From: JAVBPP01 sp031549535
Lineage (GTDB): Bacteria; Bacillota; Clostridia; Oscillospirales; Acutalibacteraceae
DNA: 59,261 nt
Assembly: GCA_031549535.1 (NCBI GenBank)
Contig: JAVBPP010000004.1
Coordinates: 1 to 59,261 of the forward strand
Direction of reading: 5' to 3'
Position 1 is the stretch's first letter, and every line of letters begins with the position of its first letter. Under the pieces are notes generated by a model that worked only from the letters and a program-made list of their open reading frames with translations, was not told where the DNA came from and made no database searches. Positions 41,253 to 50,012 of the stretch are shown piece by piece. The position numbers and the translations under genes are program-made.

Positions 41253-43739
41253 ATGACGGAGAGTTTAAACAGTAAATCAACCTTTCTGTATACTTTTTTG
41301 ACCACGCTGAAAAAGAACTTTTATTTTATCATCATCGGCTGCGTCGGTATTTTTGGCTTCATTGGTTTTGATGCGATTGACCATGTTGTGTCGTTTAAGT
41401 ACCGCATCGAGGAAGCGCTGCGCGAGGGATTGCCTGCGCCGAAAATCACGGATTTTACAAAGTTTTATTTGTTTGATTCCGAATACAGCTTCGTCGGCTT
41501 GGCGCTGGCTGTCGGTGTGATTGGGCTTGCGGGAATTCTTGGGCTGTTCCTGTTTCGCTTTATCACCTCGAAAAAGACGGTCAACGTCTATTATAGCTTG
41601 GGCGTAACACGCGCAAACCTGTTTTTGCCAAAAATCACGGCAGGCATGTTAATACTGTTCCTGGCCATTGCCCTGCCCCTTCTTGCGTTGGCCTTTGTGA
41701 ACGTGTATGCCTATGGCTCGAGTAAGGAGCTTTGGCAAGCTGTCTTTTACATGATTACAAGTTACACCACCATGGCCTTCATTTCCCTGGGTGTAACCTC
41801 AGCGGTTTTCGCCACGGTGGGCACTCTGGGCGAGGGGCTTGTGTTTTCTTCCTTGATTTTACTTTCCCCGACCATATTCCTGTATTTTTTGCAGCACTTC
41901 ATGCAGAGCTTGATTTACGGTTCTCCCTATGGTTACTATATGCAAAAGCTACACGGGGATTATTTCAGCTATTCCGCCGAGACGCTGAGCAGCAAGCTTT
42001 CTTATATTGACCCGTTTCGCTTCAACTCCCGTCCACTGGCGCTTTGCAGCAGTATGACGCGGGAGAGCGCTGCCGAAAAATTTGAGTTTACAGCCCCGGG
42101 GTTCTGGCCGGTTCTGATTTGGGCATTGATTGCCGTGGCGACATTTGCGTTTGGCACCTGGATGTTCCACCGCCGCAAAGCGGAACGCGCAGGCTTTTTG
42201 GGCACAAACCGTCCCTTAAACTTCTTGGTTACCGCCATTGCGGGCGTGGGCGCGTTTTGTTTCTGCATCGCCATACTTCCCTGGAGTAACTTTGTCAAAG
42301 TTGCCATCGGTCTTGCTCTTTACACCATTGTGTATTTTGTGTTCGAGCTGGTGCTGCACCGCTCCTTTAAGGTGCTGAAAAAGAACCTGTTGCAATGGCC
42401 GCTTCACCTTGTACTGGCATGTGCGCTGTTCACCATTTTTTACACCGGCTTGTTCGGTTATTCGGGCAAAACTCCGGATTTCAAAGAGGTGGAAAGCGTC
42501 AGCGTTACCCCCGTCGCCTCCGCGCAGATGATGAGTGAACTGTTCGGTAAAGACGGCCGCTCCTACTCCCACTATCCCATGGACGACAAAGAGTTTGCAC
42601 TGAATTATTTTTACCTCAGCGAAGGATATATGATGATCGATGAAATTAAGGATGAAAACACAATTAAGAAAATAATTTCCATCCAGGAAGAAATTGCTAA
42701 AAAAGGCAGACAAACTTCTCCGCCGTTCAGCAAGCATTTCGGCAGTGCCGATGACGGTGTTCGCACCTCTGCCATGTTCATTTATACCATGAAAGACGGC
42801 AGCCAATTTGCACGCGCCTATGACAGTACCACGGTGGAAATGCTGGAGAAGCTCGCCCTCATGCAGACGGAATATCTGAACCCCGCTCTGCGCAGTGAGT
42901 TTTTGACGCAACCGGAAAAGGGCGCGAACCATAACGATTATTACGAAAATCCAAACGACTATTTTGTCATGGAGATGTTCTATAACGATGCCATGCAGTT
43001 TGTGTTGTCAGACAGCCACTTAAACAAGTCGACCGTTTTGACGAAGCTGACAAAGGAAGACCGCCTGGAGCTGATTCAAATCATCCGCAAAGACCTGGAC
43101 GGCATGAGCGCGGAGCAGCAGCTGTTCCCGAGCGGGAAAACACTTGGCACGCTCGTATTAACCGATACAAGCGTGGAAGGCGGCTCCTCTCTAGGGATAC
43201 CCTCTTACTCGACCGCCATTGAAGTCTCCGACCGCTTTGGCCACGTGTACCAGTGCATGGACCCGGCGTCGAGCCGCTACCGCGTGATTCTGACGGCGGA
43301 AATGAAGGGCACACTGCAATATCTGAGCGATCACGGCTATGCAAAGGCGCTGGAGAACAACACCAAATTTGTCTCCGCCAGAGTTTACCCCGCTGTGAAG
43401 AGCTATTATATGCCGGATAGCGACTCTTACAGTTCAACTTCCAGCACGCCCGAGTTTATCGGCGCAAGCCTCAAGCGGATGCCGGATAGGCAGCTGAGCG
43501 AGGAGGAACGCAACTATATGGGTTATATGGATATTGATTTGCGTTTGCCCGAAGATGCCTATGAGGTGAAGGACGCGGCTCTGGTTGCGCAGATGGAAGC
43601 GAACGCACAGCTGTATTATTTCAACAGCCGCGATGGCTTCATCGTTGAATTCACGGATGACGCAGACTGGCAAACCTACCTGTATGTCCCGGCGCAAAGT
43701 ATGCCGCAAAGCGTTGCGAACGCAGCATTGGGGAAATAG
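41253..43739 (+). CDS. Large ABC permease-like membrane protein
   Basis: An 828-residue protein. The N-terminal half has about nine or ten hydrophobic helices (near residues 23-45, 72-98, 120-150, 165-190, 195-220, 288-308, 320-345, 350-370 and 390-412). From about 420 onward it is a soluble domain of about 400 residues rich in acidic and aromatic residues, resembling the DUF6449-type permeases that accompany YtrA-like regulators. It presumably pairs with the ATPase 30 bases upstream. The soluble half has no recognised enzymatic motif and may lie outside the membrane. A GGCAGGAGG site precedes the start, and a terminator follows. Confidence 0.72.
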   Translation: MTESLNSKSTFLYTFLTTLKKNFYFIIIGCVGIFGFIGFDAIDHVVSFKYRIEEALREGLPAPKITDFTKFYLFDSEYSFVGLALAVGVIGLAGILGLFLFRFITSKKTVNVYYSLGVTRANLFLPKITAGMLILFLAIALPLLALAFVNVYAYGSSKELWQAVFYMITSYTTMAFISLGVTSAVFATVGTLGEGLVFSSLILLSPTIFLYFLQHFMQSLIYGSPYGYYMQKLHGDYFSYSAETLSSKLSYIDPFRFNSRPLALCSSMTRESAAEKFEFTAPGFWPVLIWALIAVATFAFGTWMFHRRKAERAGFLGTNRPLNFLVTAIAGVGAFCFCIAILPWSNFVKVAIGLALYTIVYFVFELVLHRSFKVLKKNLLQWPLHLVLACALFTIFYTGLFGYSGKTPDFKEVESVSVTPVASAQMMSELFGKDGRSYSHYPMDDKEFALNYFYLSEGYMMIDEIKDENTIKKIISIQEEIAKKGRQTSPPFSKHFGSADDGVRTSAMFIYTMKDGSQFARAYDSTTVEMLEKLALMQTEYLNPALRSEFLTQPEKGANHNDYYENPNDYFVMEMFYNDAMQFVLSDSHLNKSTVLTKLTKEDRLELIQIIRKDLDGMSAEQQLFPSGKTLGTLVLTDTSVEGGSSLGIPSYSTAIEVSDRFGHVYQCMDPASSRYRVILTAEMKGTLQYLSDHGYAKALENNTKFVSARVYPAVKSYYMPDSDSYSSTSSTPEFIGASLKRMPDRQLSEEERNYMGYMDIDLRLPEDAYEVKDAALVAQMEANAQLYYFNSRDGFIVEFTDDADWQTYLYVPAQSMPQSVANAALGK

Positions 43740-43754
43740 CAGTTCCGTTATCCG

Positions 43755-43790
43755 AAAAAGCACTTGCACAACTGTGCGGGTGCTTTTTTT
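43755..43790 (+). terminator. Terminator after the ABC permease gene
   Basis: AAAAAGCAC and GTGCTTTTTTT enclose an inner TGCACA/TGTGC helix. It ends in seven T residues. Confidence 0.85.
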
Positions 43791-43831
43791 GGTTTATGGT
43801 CGATTGCAACCAATATCGCTCGATTTCGCTC

Positions 43832-43860
43832 TTGCAAAAGTCTGTCATTTCCTGTAAAAT
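43832..43860 (+). promoter_or_regulatory. Promoter for the ligase-serS-folA operon
   Basis: TTGCAA (43832-43837), a 17-base spacer, TAAAAT (43855-43860), 35 bases before the GTG start of the first gene. Confidence 0.75.
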
Positions 43861-43895
43861 GGTTGGTATCGTTTTAGGCGGGAAGGAGGAGCGCC

Positions 43896-45260
43896 GTGCA
43901 GAAGATTGTACCCGTACGGGAGCAGCAGGAACGGGCGGCTGTGCATTGGCTGCTGCTTTCGGTTCTGCTCAGCCCATTGCTTCCTGATTTTCTCTCCCCC
44001 GTTTTGCCGCTGCTGTATTTATTTTATTATCTGCGGGCTGGGCGACCTGTGATACGCACAGAAATGCGCAGCTTACTCATTTTCGTTTTGCTTCTTTTTT
44101 TTGCGTGGCGTATCATCGGGATTTTCTATTCCGGATTTTGGCTCAATGGCGTTTCCATCACGTTTCTCTGGCTTTCCTCCTTCACGGTAGCGCTGCTATT
44201 CCCGGTTTTGGTTACGCGGCGAGAGCTGCTGGATAAGGCGCTGCTATATATCGGCATCTCCGGCGGAATTGCGGGCTTCATCGGTACGGTGCAAATACTT
44301 ATTTTTAAAATGAAAACCGTGTTCACCCCCGAGCAGCGCAAGTTTTTTAACCCCTTTTGGGAATGGATCAACCGTTTGGTAGCAAAATGCTTAACCCTGC
44401 CGTTTATGCCGCAGTTTATTACAGCCGAAATTCCGCGCAGTGTGCCGATTGATATCAATGACCGCGCTAATTCCACCTTTACCAACCCTGTTTTTTTTGC
44501 CGTTTTCCTCGTTCTCGCCTTCCCCGTTGCGGTTTATGGCCTGCTCTATTGCAAGGAACGGATAAAAAAAATCAGTTATGGCATCTCCTGCCTTTGTATG
44601 CTGGGAGGTCTTGCGTTTTCTTACTCGCGTGGCCCCTATCTTGCTTTTGCCGTTTCACTGTTTGTCTTGCTGTTTTATGGTAAAAAGATGCTTTTGCTCG
44701 CGCTTGGCGCTGCACCTGTTGGCCTGTTGGTCATGTGGCGCGCGGGGGTAATCGACCGCCTACTCACGATTTTCAACTCCGCTGATGTTTCCATCAGCAT
44801 TCGCACCAACATTTGGAAGGCCTGCCTGGCGCTGCTGCGTGAGCACTGGCTGTTCGGAATCGGCACGGGCGTGGAACCGCTGCGAAAGATTTTAGCGGAG
44901 CAATATGGCATTGAACAGCCGCATGCGCATAACATCGTGTTGGAGCTGCTCGTGGAAAACGGTGTGTTCGGCCTCTGCTTCTTTGCCGCTGTGATTGGCG
45001 CATTTATTTGGAATGTAATCCGCCTGTGCAAGCTCTCGCGGGAAGGACGGCTGCTGGGTGTAACGCTGCTCTCCTGCATGGCCGGCTTCTTGTTCTGCGG
45101 AGCGACAGAATATATCTTATATGGGCCGAAGCTGGTATTTTCTTTTTTTGTTTTACTCGGCCTTTCCCTAGCGGCACAGCCGGTTTTACAACATACACAA
45201 GTTAAAGCAAAGGAAGGGGAATTGGGATGGCAAGCTGCCCCAAATGCAACTACAAACTAA
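43896..45260 (+). CDS. O-antigen-ligase/polymerase-like membrane protein
   Basis: A 454-residue protein with about eleven membrane helices. The Wzy/WaaL hallmark sits in the large loop: EHWLFGIGTGVEPLRK followed by PHAHNIVLELLVENGVFGL, with the catalytic-type histidines. Also NSTFTNPVFFAVFL and SYSRGPYLAF fit the family. It would join glycan chains at the outer face of the membrane; the acceptor is unknown in a presumed Gram-positive. The start is GTG behind AAGGAGGAG. The 3' end overlaps the next gene by 34 bases. Confidence 0.82.
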   Translation: MQKIVPVREQQERAAVHWLLLSVLLSPLLPDFLSPVLPLLYLFYYLRAGRPVIRTEMRSLLIFVLLLFFAWRIIGIFYSGFWLNGVSITFLWLSSFTVALLFPVLVTRRELLDKALLYIGISGGIAGFIGTVQILIFKMKTVFTPEQRKFFNPFWEWINRLVAKCLTLPFMPQFITAEIPRSVPIDINDRANSTFTNPVFFAVFLVLAFPVAVYGLLYCKERIKKISYGISCLCMLGGLAFSYSRGPYLAFAVSLFVLLFYGKKMLLLALGAAPVGLLVMWRAGVIDRLLTIFNSADVSISIRTNIWKACLALLREHWLFGIGTGVEPLRKILAEQYGIEQPHAHNIVLELLVENGVFGLCFFAAVIGAFIWNVIRLCKLSREGRLLGVTLLSCMAGFLFCGATEYILYGPKLVFSFFVLLGLSLAAQPVLQHTQVKAKEGELGWQAAPNATTN

Positions 45261-45970
45261 AGGCCTGGAACATCCGGGCGGAGTGCCCAAAGTGCGGGGT
45301 GAATATCCCGAACTATGATTGGGAAAATCGCTTAGAGGAGGACAATCGCGCAGCGGAGGAGGCTTACTACCAGTTCCACCTCAAGCTTTCGCGCATTCGC
45401 TACGCTCTGTTGGGGACAACGTTGCGCAAACTGCGCGTTCCCATAGGCGCATTGCCGCTGCTCTCTTTTTTGCTGCCAATGGGTAAGGTGGTTTTAGAAT
45501 TCCCCTTTACAGGGCAGAGCAAAACACTCAACATTCTCACCGCATTTGGCACCCTGTTCGGCGCGGATTTCGGCACGATAACAGCGCTGGCCTCGTCTGA
45601 TATATTCGGCAGCTACGCACAGCGATTTTTGTTTGCTTTCTTCCCCTATCTACTGTGCGTTCTCATTCCGCCGATTACTCTTTTGATCTTTATCGTGGGC
45701 AACAAACGCTTGCGCAGCCGCAGCCCCGCTTTTTTCAACCTGTTGGGCGCGGGAGGCATGCTGTTCAGCGCATTGATGATGCAGTCCGTGCTGCGGAGCA
45801 TGAGTGGGCAACTGCCTGTAATAAGCGGCGATTTAAACGCCTTGCCCTTTGTTACAGTAGCACTCTTCCTTGCTGCGGCAGCACTCAATTTTGTGATTGC
45901 CGCAAAGCCCATTCACGAGGATTTTGAGACGCAGGCGAAAGAAAAAGCTAAATTTAGTTCTAAGAAATGA
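45227..45970 (+). CDS. Zinc-ribbon membrane protein of unknown function
   Basis: A 247-residue protein. The N terminus holds a two-knuckle zinc ribbon, CPKCNYKLKAWNIRAECPKCG (C4, C7, C19, C22), then an acidic linker with coiled character, then four or five transmembrane helices (near 73-93, 140-162, 172-196 and 202-226). No enzyme motif was seen. It begins inside the upstream ligase gene (34-base overlap) with GGGGAATTGGG before the ATG, so it is probably cotranscribed with it and with serS nine bases later. The family was not identified. Confidence 0.7.
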   Translation: MASCPKCNYKLKAWNIRAECPKCGVNIPNYDWENRLEEDNRAAEEAYYQFHLKLSRIRYALLGTTLRKLRVPIGALPLLSFLLPMGKVVLEFPFTGQSKTLNILTAFGTLFGADFGTITALASSDIFGSYAQRFLFAFFPYLLCVLIPPITLLIFIVGNKRLRSRSPAFFNLLGAGGMLFSALMMQSVLRSMSGQLPVISGDLNALPFVTVALFLAAAALNFVIAAKPIHEDFETQAKEKAKFSSKK

Positions 45971-45979
45971 GGATATGAT

Positions 45980-47257
45980 TTGATAGATATAAAAATTCTG
46001 CGAAACAATCCAGATTTGATACGCGAGAATATAAAGAAAAAATTTCAGGACGCGAAGCTCGACTTGGTGGACGAAGTGATTGCCTTGGATGCTGAAGTGC
46101 GCGCGGCAATTGCGCAGGGCGATAGTCTGCGTAACCAGCGCAATGTTGTGAGTAAGCAAATCGGAGGCCTGATGGCTCAAGGCAAAAAGGAAGAGGCAGA
46201 GCAGGCCAAGCTGACCGTGGCGGAAATTGCGCCGAAAATGCAAGAATTGGAGCAGCAGCAGGAAGCACTCACCGCACAAATCCGCGAGAAAATGATGCTG
46301 ATTCCGAACATTATTGACGACAGTGTGCCAATTGGCAGGGACGACAGCGAAAATGTGGAGGTGGAGCGCTACGGCGAGCCGCTTGTTCCGGATTTTGAAA
46401 TCCCCTACCACGTGGATATCATGGAAAGCCTCAACGGACTGGATTTGGATGCCGCCCGCAAGACAAGCGGAAACGGCTTCTATTACCTCACGGGGAACAT
46501 CGCAAGGCTGCATTCGGCGGTTTTGAGCTATGCGCGTGATTTTATGATTGATAAGGGCTTCACCTACTGCATCCCACCCTATATGATTCGCAGCAATGTT
46601 GTGACGGGCGTGATGAGCTTTGCCGAAATGGAAAACATGATGTATAAGATAGAGGGCGAAGACCTCTACCTCATCGGCACCAGTGAGCACTCGATGATTG
46701 GCCGCTATATCAACACAATTCTGCAGCCGGACAGTCTGCCCCAGGCGATGACCAGTTATTCTCCCTGTTTCCGCAAGGAGGTTGGGGCGCATGGCATTGA
46801 AGAGCGCGGCGTCTACCGCATTCACCAGTTTGAGAAGCAAGAAATGGTCGTCGTCTGTGAACCGGAGGACAGCATGGACTGGTTCCACAAGCTCTACGGT
46901 TACACGGTTGAGCTGTTCCGCTCCATGGATATTCCGGTGCGTACGCTGGAATGCTGCTCCGGAGACCTTGCGGATTTGAAGGTCAAGAGCATTGACGTGG
47001 AGGCTTGGTCCCCGCGCCAGCAGAAATATTTTGAAGTGGGCAGCTGCTCCACCCTGGGCGACGCACAGGCGCGCAGGCTCGGTATTCGCGTCAAAAACAA
47101 AGATGGCAACTACTTTGCCCACACATTGAATAACACGGTTGCCGCCCCGCCCCGTATGCTGATTGCCTTTTTGGAGAACAACCTCAACGCGGACGGCTCC
47201 GTCAATATTCCCGCCCCCCTGCGCATGTATATGGGCGGTTTAGAAGTAATTCGTTAA
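45980..47257 (+). CDS. serS: Serine--tRNA ligase
   Basis: A 425-residue class II synthetase. The long N-terminal helical arm (about 30-105) that grips tRNA-Ser is present. Motif 2 lies in SPCFRKEVGAHGIEERGVYRIHQF, and motif 3 is in the C-terminal stretch with ARRLGIRV and LNNTVAAPPRMLIAFLENN. It charges tRNA-Ser, and tRNA-Sec if present. The start is TTG behind GAGGATA, nine bases after the zinc-ribbon gene. I see no T-box leader. Confidence 0.95.
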   Translation: MIDIKILRNNPDLIRENIKKKFQDAKLDLVDEVIALDAEVRAAIAQGDSLRNQRNVVSKQIGGLMAQGKKEEAEQAKLTVAEIAPKMQELEQQQEALTAQIREKMMLIPNIIDDSVPIGRDDSENVEVERYGEPLVPDFEIPYHVDIMESLNGLDLDAARKTSGNGFYYLTGNIARLHSAVLSYARDFMIDKGFTYCIPPYMIRSNVVTGVMSFAEMENMMYKIEGEDLYLIGTSEHSMIGRYINTILQPDSLPQAMTSYSPCFRKEVGAHGIEERGVYRIHQFEKQEMVVVCEPEDSMDWFHKLYGYTVELFRSMDIPVRTLECCSGDLADLKVKSIDVEAWSPRQQKYFEVGSCSTLGDAQARRLGIRVKNKDGNYFAHTLNNTVAAPPRMLIAFLENNLNADGSVNIPAPLRMYMGGLEVIR

Positions 47258-47283
47258 TCTATTTCAAGGAGAGAACTATACAC

Positions 47284-48135
47284 ATGCAAAAGCAAAAACG
47301 CATTGTCGCCATCCATGACATTTCCGGGTTTGGGAAATGCTCGCTCACCGTTGCGCTGCCGATTATTTCGGCCACCGGGGTTGAAACCACCGTGATGCCC
47401 ACCGCCGTCCTTTCCACGCATACGGGTGGGTTCACCGGCTTTACCTACCGGGATTTAACCGAAGATTTGCGCCCCATTTCGGCGCATTGGCAGAGCCTCG
47501 CTTTGGAGTTTGACGCTATATACAGCGGCTTTTTAGGCTCGTTTGAGCAAATTGCGATTGTCAAAGAATTTGTGAAGGATTTCCGCAAAAACGGTGGCAT
47601 TTTCATCGCCGACCCTGCTATGGCAGACAACGGCAAGATGTACGCCATTTTTGACATGGCTTTCGCCAAGGAAATGGCATCCCTGTGCGCGATGGCGGAC
47701 ATCGTTGTCCCCAATTTTACAGAGGCCGCTTTTATGTTGGGCGAGGAATTCGTAGAAGGCCCGTACACCAAGGAGTATGTGGAAGGTCTGCTGCATCGCC
47801 TTTCCGCGATGGGTCCTTCCAAGGTTGTTTTGACCGGAGTCTATTTTGACAATCAGCAACTCGGTGCGGCTTCGTTTGACCGCGAGACAGGTGAAATCAG
47901 CTATGCATTTGACAGCACCATCGCCGGCTACTACCACGGCACCGGCGACGTTTACGCCAGCGCGCTGGTGGGCGCGTACCTAAACGGCTTCTCCCTCGCG
48001 GACGCAACGGAAATTGCCGTGCATTTCACGCACGACAGCATTCAGCGCACCAAGGACGCGGGCACGGATATCCGCTTTGGCGTCAACTTTGAAATGGGCT
48101 TACCCAAATTGATGCAGGACTTGAAACTACTGTAA
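47284..48135 (+). CDS. pdxK: Pyridoxamine/pyridoxal kinase
   Basis: A 283-residue ribokinase-fold vitamin B6 salvage kinase. The opening VAIHDISGFGKCSLTVALPI, the STHTGGF substrate loop, VPNFTEAAFMLG and the catalytic GTGDVYASALVGAYLNG (general base Asp) are all typical of the PdxY/PdxK group found in Clostridia. It phosphorylates pyridoxal, pyridoxine or pyridoxamine. It starts 26 bases after serS behind CAAGGAGAG. Confidence 0.9.
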   Translation: MQKQKRIVAIHDISGFGKCSLTVALPIISATGVETTVMPTAVLSTHTGGFTGFTYRDLTEDLRPISAHWQSLALEFDAIYSGFLGSFEQIAIVKEFVKDFRKNGGIFIADPAMADNGKMYAIFDMAFAKEMASLCAMADIVVPNFTEAAFMLGEEFVEGPYTKEYVEGLLHRLSAMGPSKVVLTGVYFDNQQLGAASFDRETGEISYAFDSTIAGYYHGTGDVYASALVGAYLNGFSLADATEIAVHFTHDSIQRTKDAGTDIRFGVNFEMGLPKLMQDLKLL

Positions 48136-48156
48136 ATCAAATTCGGAGGTCATGGC

Positions 48157-48987
48157 ATGAGCTACGCGGACACCCTATTTCTGCAGAATTGCAGACAAAT
48201 ACTAAGCGAGGGTTTTTGGGATACCGAGCTTGCCGTTCGCCCGCGCTGGGAGGACGGCACACCTGCCCACACCGTGAAATGTTTTGGTTTGTGCAACCGC
48301 TACGACCTCTCGCAGGAGTTCCCTGTCATTACGCTGCGCAAAACCGGCTTTCGCAACGCCGTGGACGAGCTACTCTGGATCTGGCAGAAAAAAAGCAGCA
48401 ATGTCCATGACTTAAACAGCCATATCTGGGACGCCTGGGCGGACGAAAGCGGTAGCATCGGCAAGGCCTACGGCTATCAATTGGGTGTGAAACACCGCTA
48501 CAGCGAAGGTGAAATGGATCAGGTTGACCGGGTGCTCTTTGACCTAACACATAATCCGCAGAGCCGGCGAATCCTCACCAATATTTATGTCCATGCGGAT
48601 TTGCACAACATGCGGCTTTACCCCTGCGCTTACAGCATGACCTTCAACGTTTCCGGCAACCGTCTGAATGCCATCTTACACCAGCGCTCGCAGGACATGC
48701 TGGTTGCAAACAACTGGAATGTCTGCCAATACGCGGTGCTGGTGCATCTGTTTGCACATGTGAGCGGCCTTGTGCCGGGCGAACTGTTGCATGTGATTGC
48801 CGATGCGCATATTTATGACCGCCATGTGCCGCTGGTGGAGGAGCTGCTGCAAAAGGAGCCCCTACCCGCGCCGCGTTTCGTGATGAACACGCAGAAGCAG
48901 GATTTCTATGCCTTTACTGTGGATGATTTTGCGCTTGACGGCTATGAAGCGCATATGTTTCCGGCAAAAATCCCGGTTGCGGAATAG
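48157..48987 (+). CDS. thyA: Thymidylate synthase (ThyA type)
   Basis: A 276-residue folate-dependent thymidylate synthase. The catalytic cysteine is C157 in LYPCAYSM, the phosphate-binding arginines lie in SRRI and QRSQDM, and the HIYDRHV nucleotide-binding segment is intact. The PCAY form, in place of the usual PCHT/PCHY, resembles the Bacillus phage phi-3T/ThyA branch rather than the common E. coli ThyA type. It makes dTMP using methylene-tetrahydrofolate. The reductase folA follows after 12 bases, which closes the folate cycle. Confidence 0.92.
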   Translation: MSYADTLFLQNCRQILSEGFWDTELAVRPRWEDGTPAHTVKCFGLCNRYDLSQEFPVITLRKTGFRNAVDELLWIWQKKSSNVHDLNSHIWDAWADESGSIGKAYGYQLGVKHRYSEGEMDQVDRVLFDLTHNPQSRRILTNIYVHADLHNMRLYPCAYSMTFNVSGNRLNAILHQRSQDMLVANNWNVCQYAVLVHLFAHVSGLVPGELLHVIADAHIYDRHVPLVEELLQKEPLPAPRFVMNTQKQDFYAFTVDDFALDGYEAHMFPAKIPVAE

Positions 48988-48999
48988 GAGATTTTTACC

Positions 49000-49503
49000 A
49001 TGAATTTACTTGCCTCCGCAGACCTCGACTGGGGTATCGGCAACAAAGGGCAGCTACTATTCCGCGTAAAGGCGGATATGCAGAACGTGAAGAACCGCAC
49101 CACTGGCAAAGTAATTGTTATGGGGCGCGGCACATTCGATTCCCTGCCAAACGGCAAACCTTTGCCAAATCGGCTGAATATTGTTTTGACGCGTTCCAAC
49201 CTTGCGCAAGTAGCCTTATATCCGCCGGAGCAGCTACAGATTTATGCTGATATTCCCACGCTGCTGCAAGCGCTAAAGGCCTTTGCGCCGCAGGACATCT
49301 TCGTCTTCGGCGGGCAAAGCATCTATGAGCAACTGCTCCCCTATTGCAACACCGCCTATATCACACAGTTTTACGCACGCGCCCCGCACGACGCAGCCCT
49401 GCCGCGTTTCGATCTTTCCCCCGCATGGCGGCTGAGCAGTCGGTCAGAACGCCAGTGTGAAAACGGATTGGAGTTTAGCTTTGACGTGTATGAACGCGTA
49501 TAA
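49000..49503 (+). CDS. folA: Dihydrofolate reductase
   Basis: A 167-residue DHFR. The IG(N)KGQLLF Met20-loop region, the substrate aspartate in RVKADMQNVK, the cofactor motif VIVMGRGTFDSLP and the GGQSIYEQLL loop are present. It regenerates tetrahydrofolate used up by the thymidylate synthase encoded directly upstream. It is the last gene of its operon, followed by a terminator. Confidence 0.94.
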   Translation: MNLLASADLDWGIGNKGQLLFRVKADMQNVKNRTTGKVIVMGRGTFDSLPNGKPLPNRLNIVLTRSNLAQVALYPPEQLQIYADIPTLLQALKAFAPQDIFVFGGQSIYEQLLPYCNTAYITQFYARAPHDAALPRFDLSPAWRLSSRSERQCENGLEFSFDVYERV

Positions 49504-49521
49504 ACGTAGCATTGCAGAGAA

Positions 49522-49557
49522 ACAGCGCCGGGTTTTCACCCGGCGCTGTCTTTAATT
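49522..49557. terminator. Terminator between folA and the small secreted protein
   Basis: ACAGCGCCGGGT pairs perfectly with ACCCGGCGCTGT around TTTC, followed by CTTTAATT. It lies between convergent genes and may serve both. Confidence 0.9.
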
Positions 49558-49568
49558 GAAAGCGATTC

Positions 49569-49850
49569 TTAGAAAACTACTCTGATACCCATCCAAACAA
49601 TGATTCTGTAAATAACATCAGCAACTTTGGGGCCGATGTACTCAGCAATCCATGCAAGGAAAGCTTCTGTGGGAGTAGCGACATGCCCACAATCACAGTC
49701 AATGGTCTCAGCATTTTTGACGTGGAAACCATGGGTATGACCATCACAAGTACAGTCAGGATTGACGACCTCATCAGTTGCCATCGCGAACACGCTCATC
49801 GAGACAAGAAGCATCGCTGCAACAAGGATTGCTACAAGAACTTTCTTCAT
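49569..49850 (-). CDS. Small secreted Cys/His-rich protein of unknown function
   Basis: A 93-residue precursor. A signal peptide of about 24 residues ends near VFAMA. The mature protein starts acidic and carries a compact metal-site candidate: C33, C35, H38, H40, H43, C52, C54 and H56 (CTCDGHTHGFH, then CDCGH). It ends in a hydrophobic, amphipathic stretch (61-93, FLAWIAEYIGPKVADVIYRI). It has an ideal AAAGGAGGAA site and a strong promoter, so it is probably abundant. No maturation, immunity or export gene adjoins it. It could be a metal-binding surface peptide or a membrane-active peptide; I do not recognise the family. Confidence 0.75.
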   Translation of the reverse strand: MKKVLVAILVAAMLLVSMSVFAMATDEVVNPDCTCDGHTHGFHVKNAETIDCDCGHVATPTEAFLAWIAEYIGPKVADVIYRIIVWMGIRVVF

Positions 49851-49910
49851 GAATGTTTCCTCCTTTAATTTTTGTGACGTTCAGGTATGAATACCCTCTT
49901 CACGCTTGCT

Positions 49911-49939
49911 ATTGTAATACAAATCGGAAAAAAATGCAA
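49911..49939 (-). promoter_or_regulatory. Strong promoter of the small secreted protein
   Basis: On the minus strand, TTGCAT (49939-49934), a 17-base spacer and TACAAT (49916-49911), 60 bases before the ATG. Confidence 0.75.
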
Positions 49940-50012
49940 TAGTAATTTCTCAAAATATTCACATTTTTTTGTAAGAACGGCAAAACGTTGTTGTTTTTTC
50001 CATTTTTTAATA

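Noticed and set aside
45940..45980. T-box leader before serS
   Set aside because: There are only nine bases between the upstream gene and serS, and no T-box sequence or specifier stem is visible.
45833..47122. Long open frame (429 codons) antisense to serS
   Set aside because: It is an antisense shadow of a clear serine-tRNA ligase; its translation looks like no protein family.
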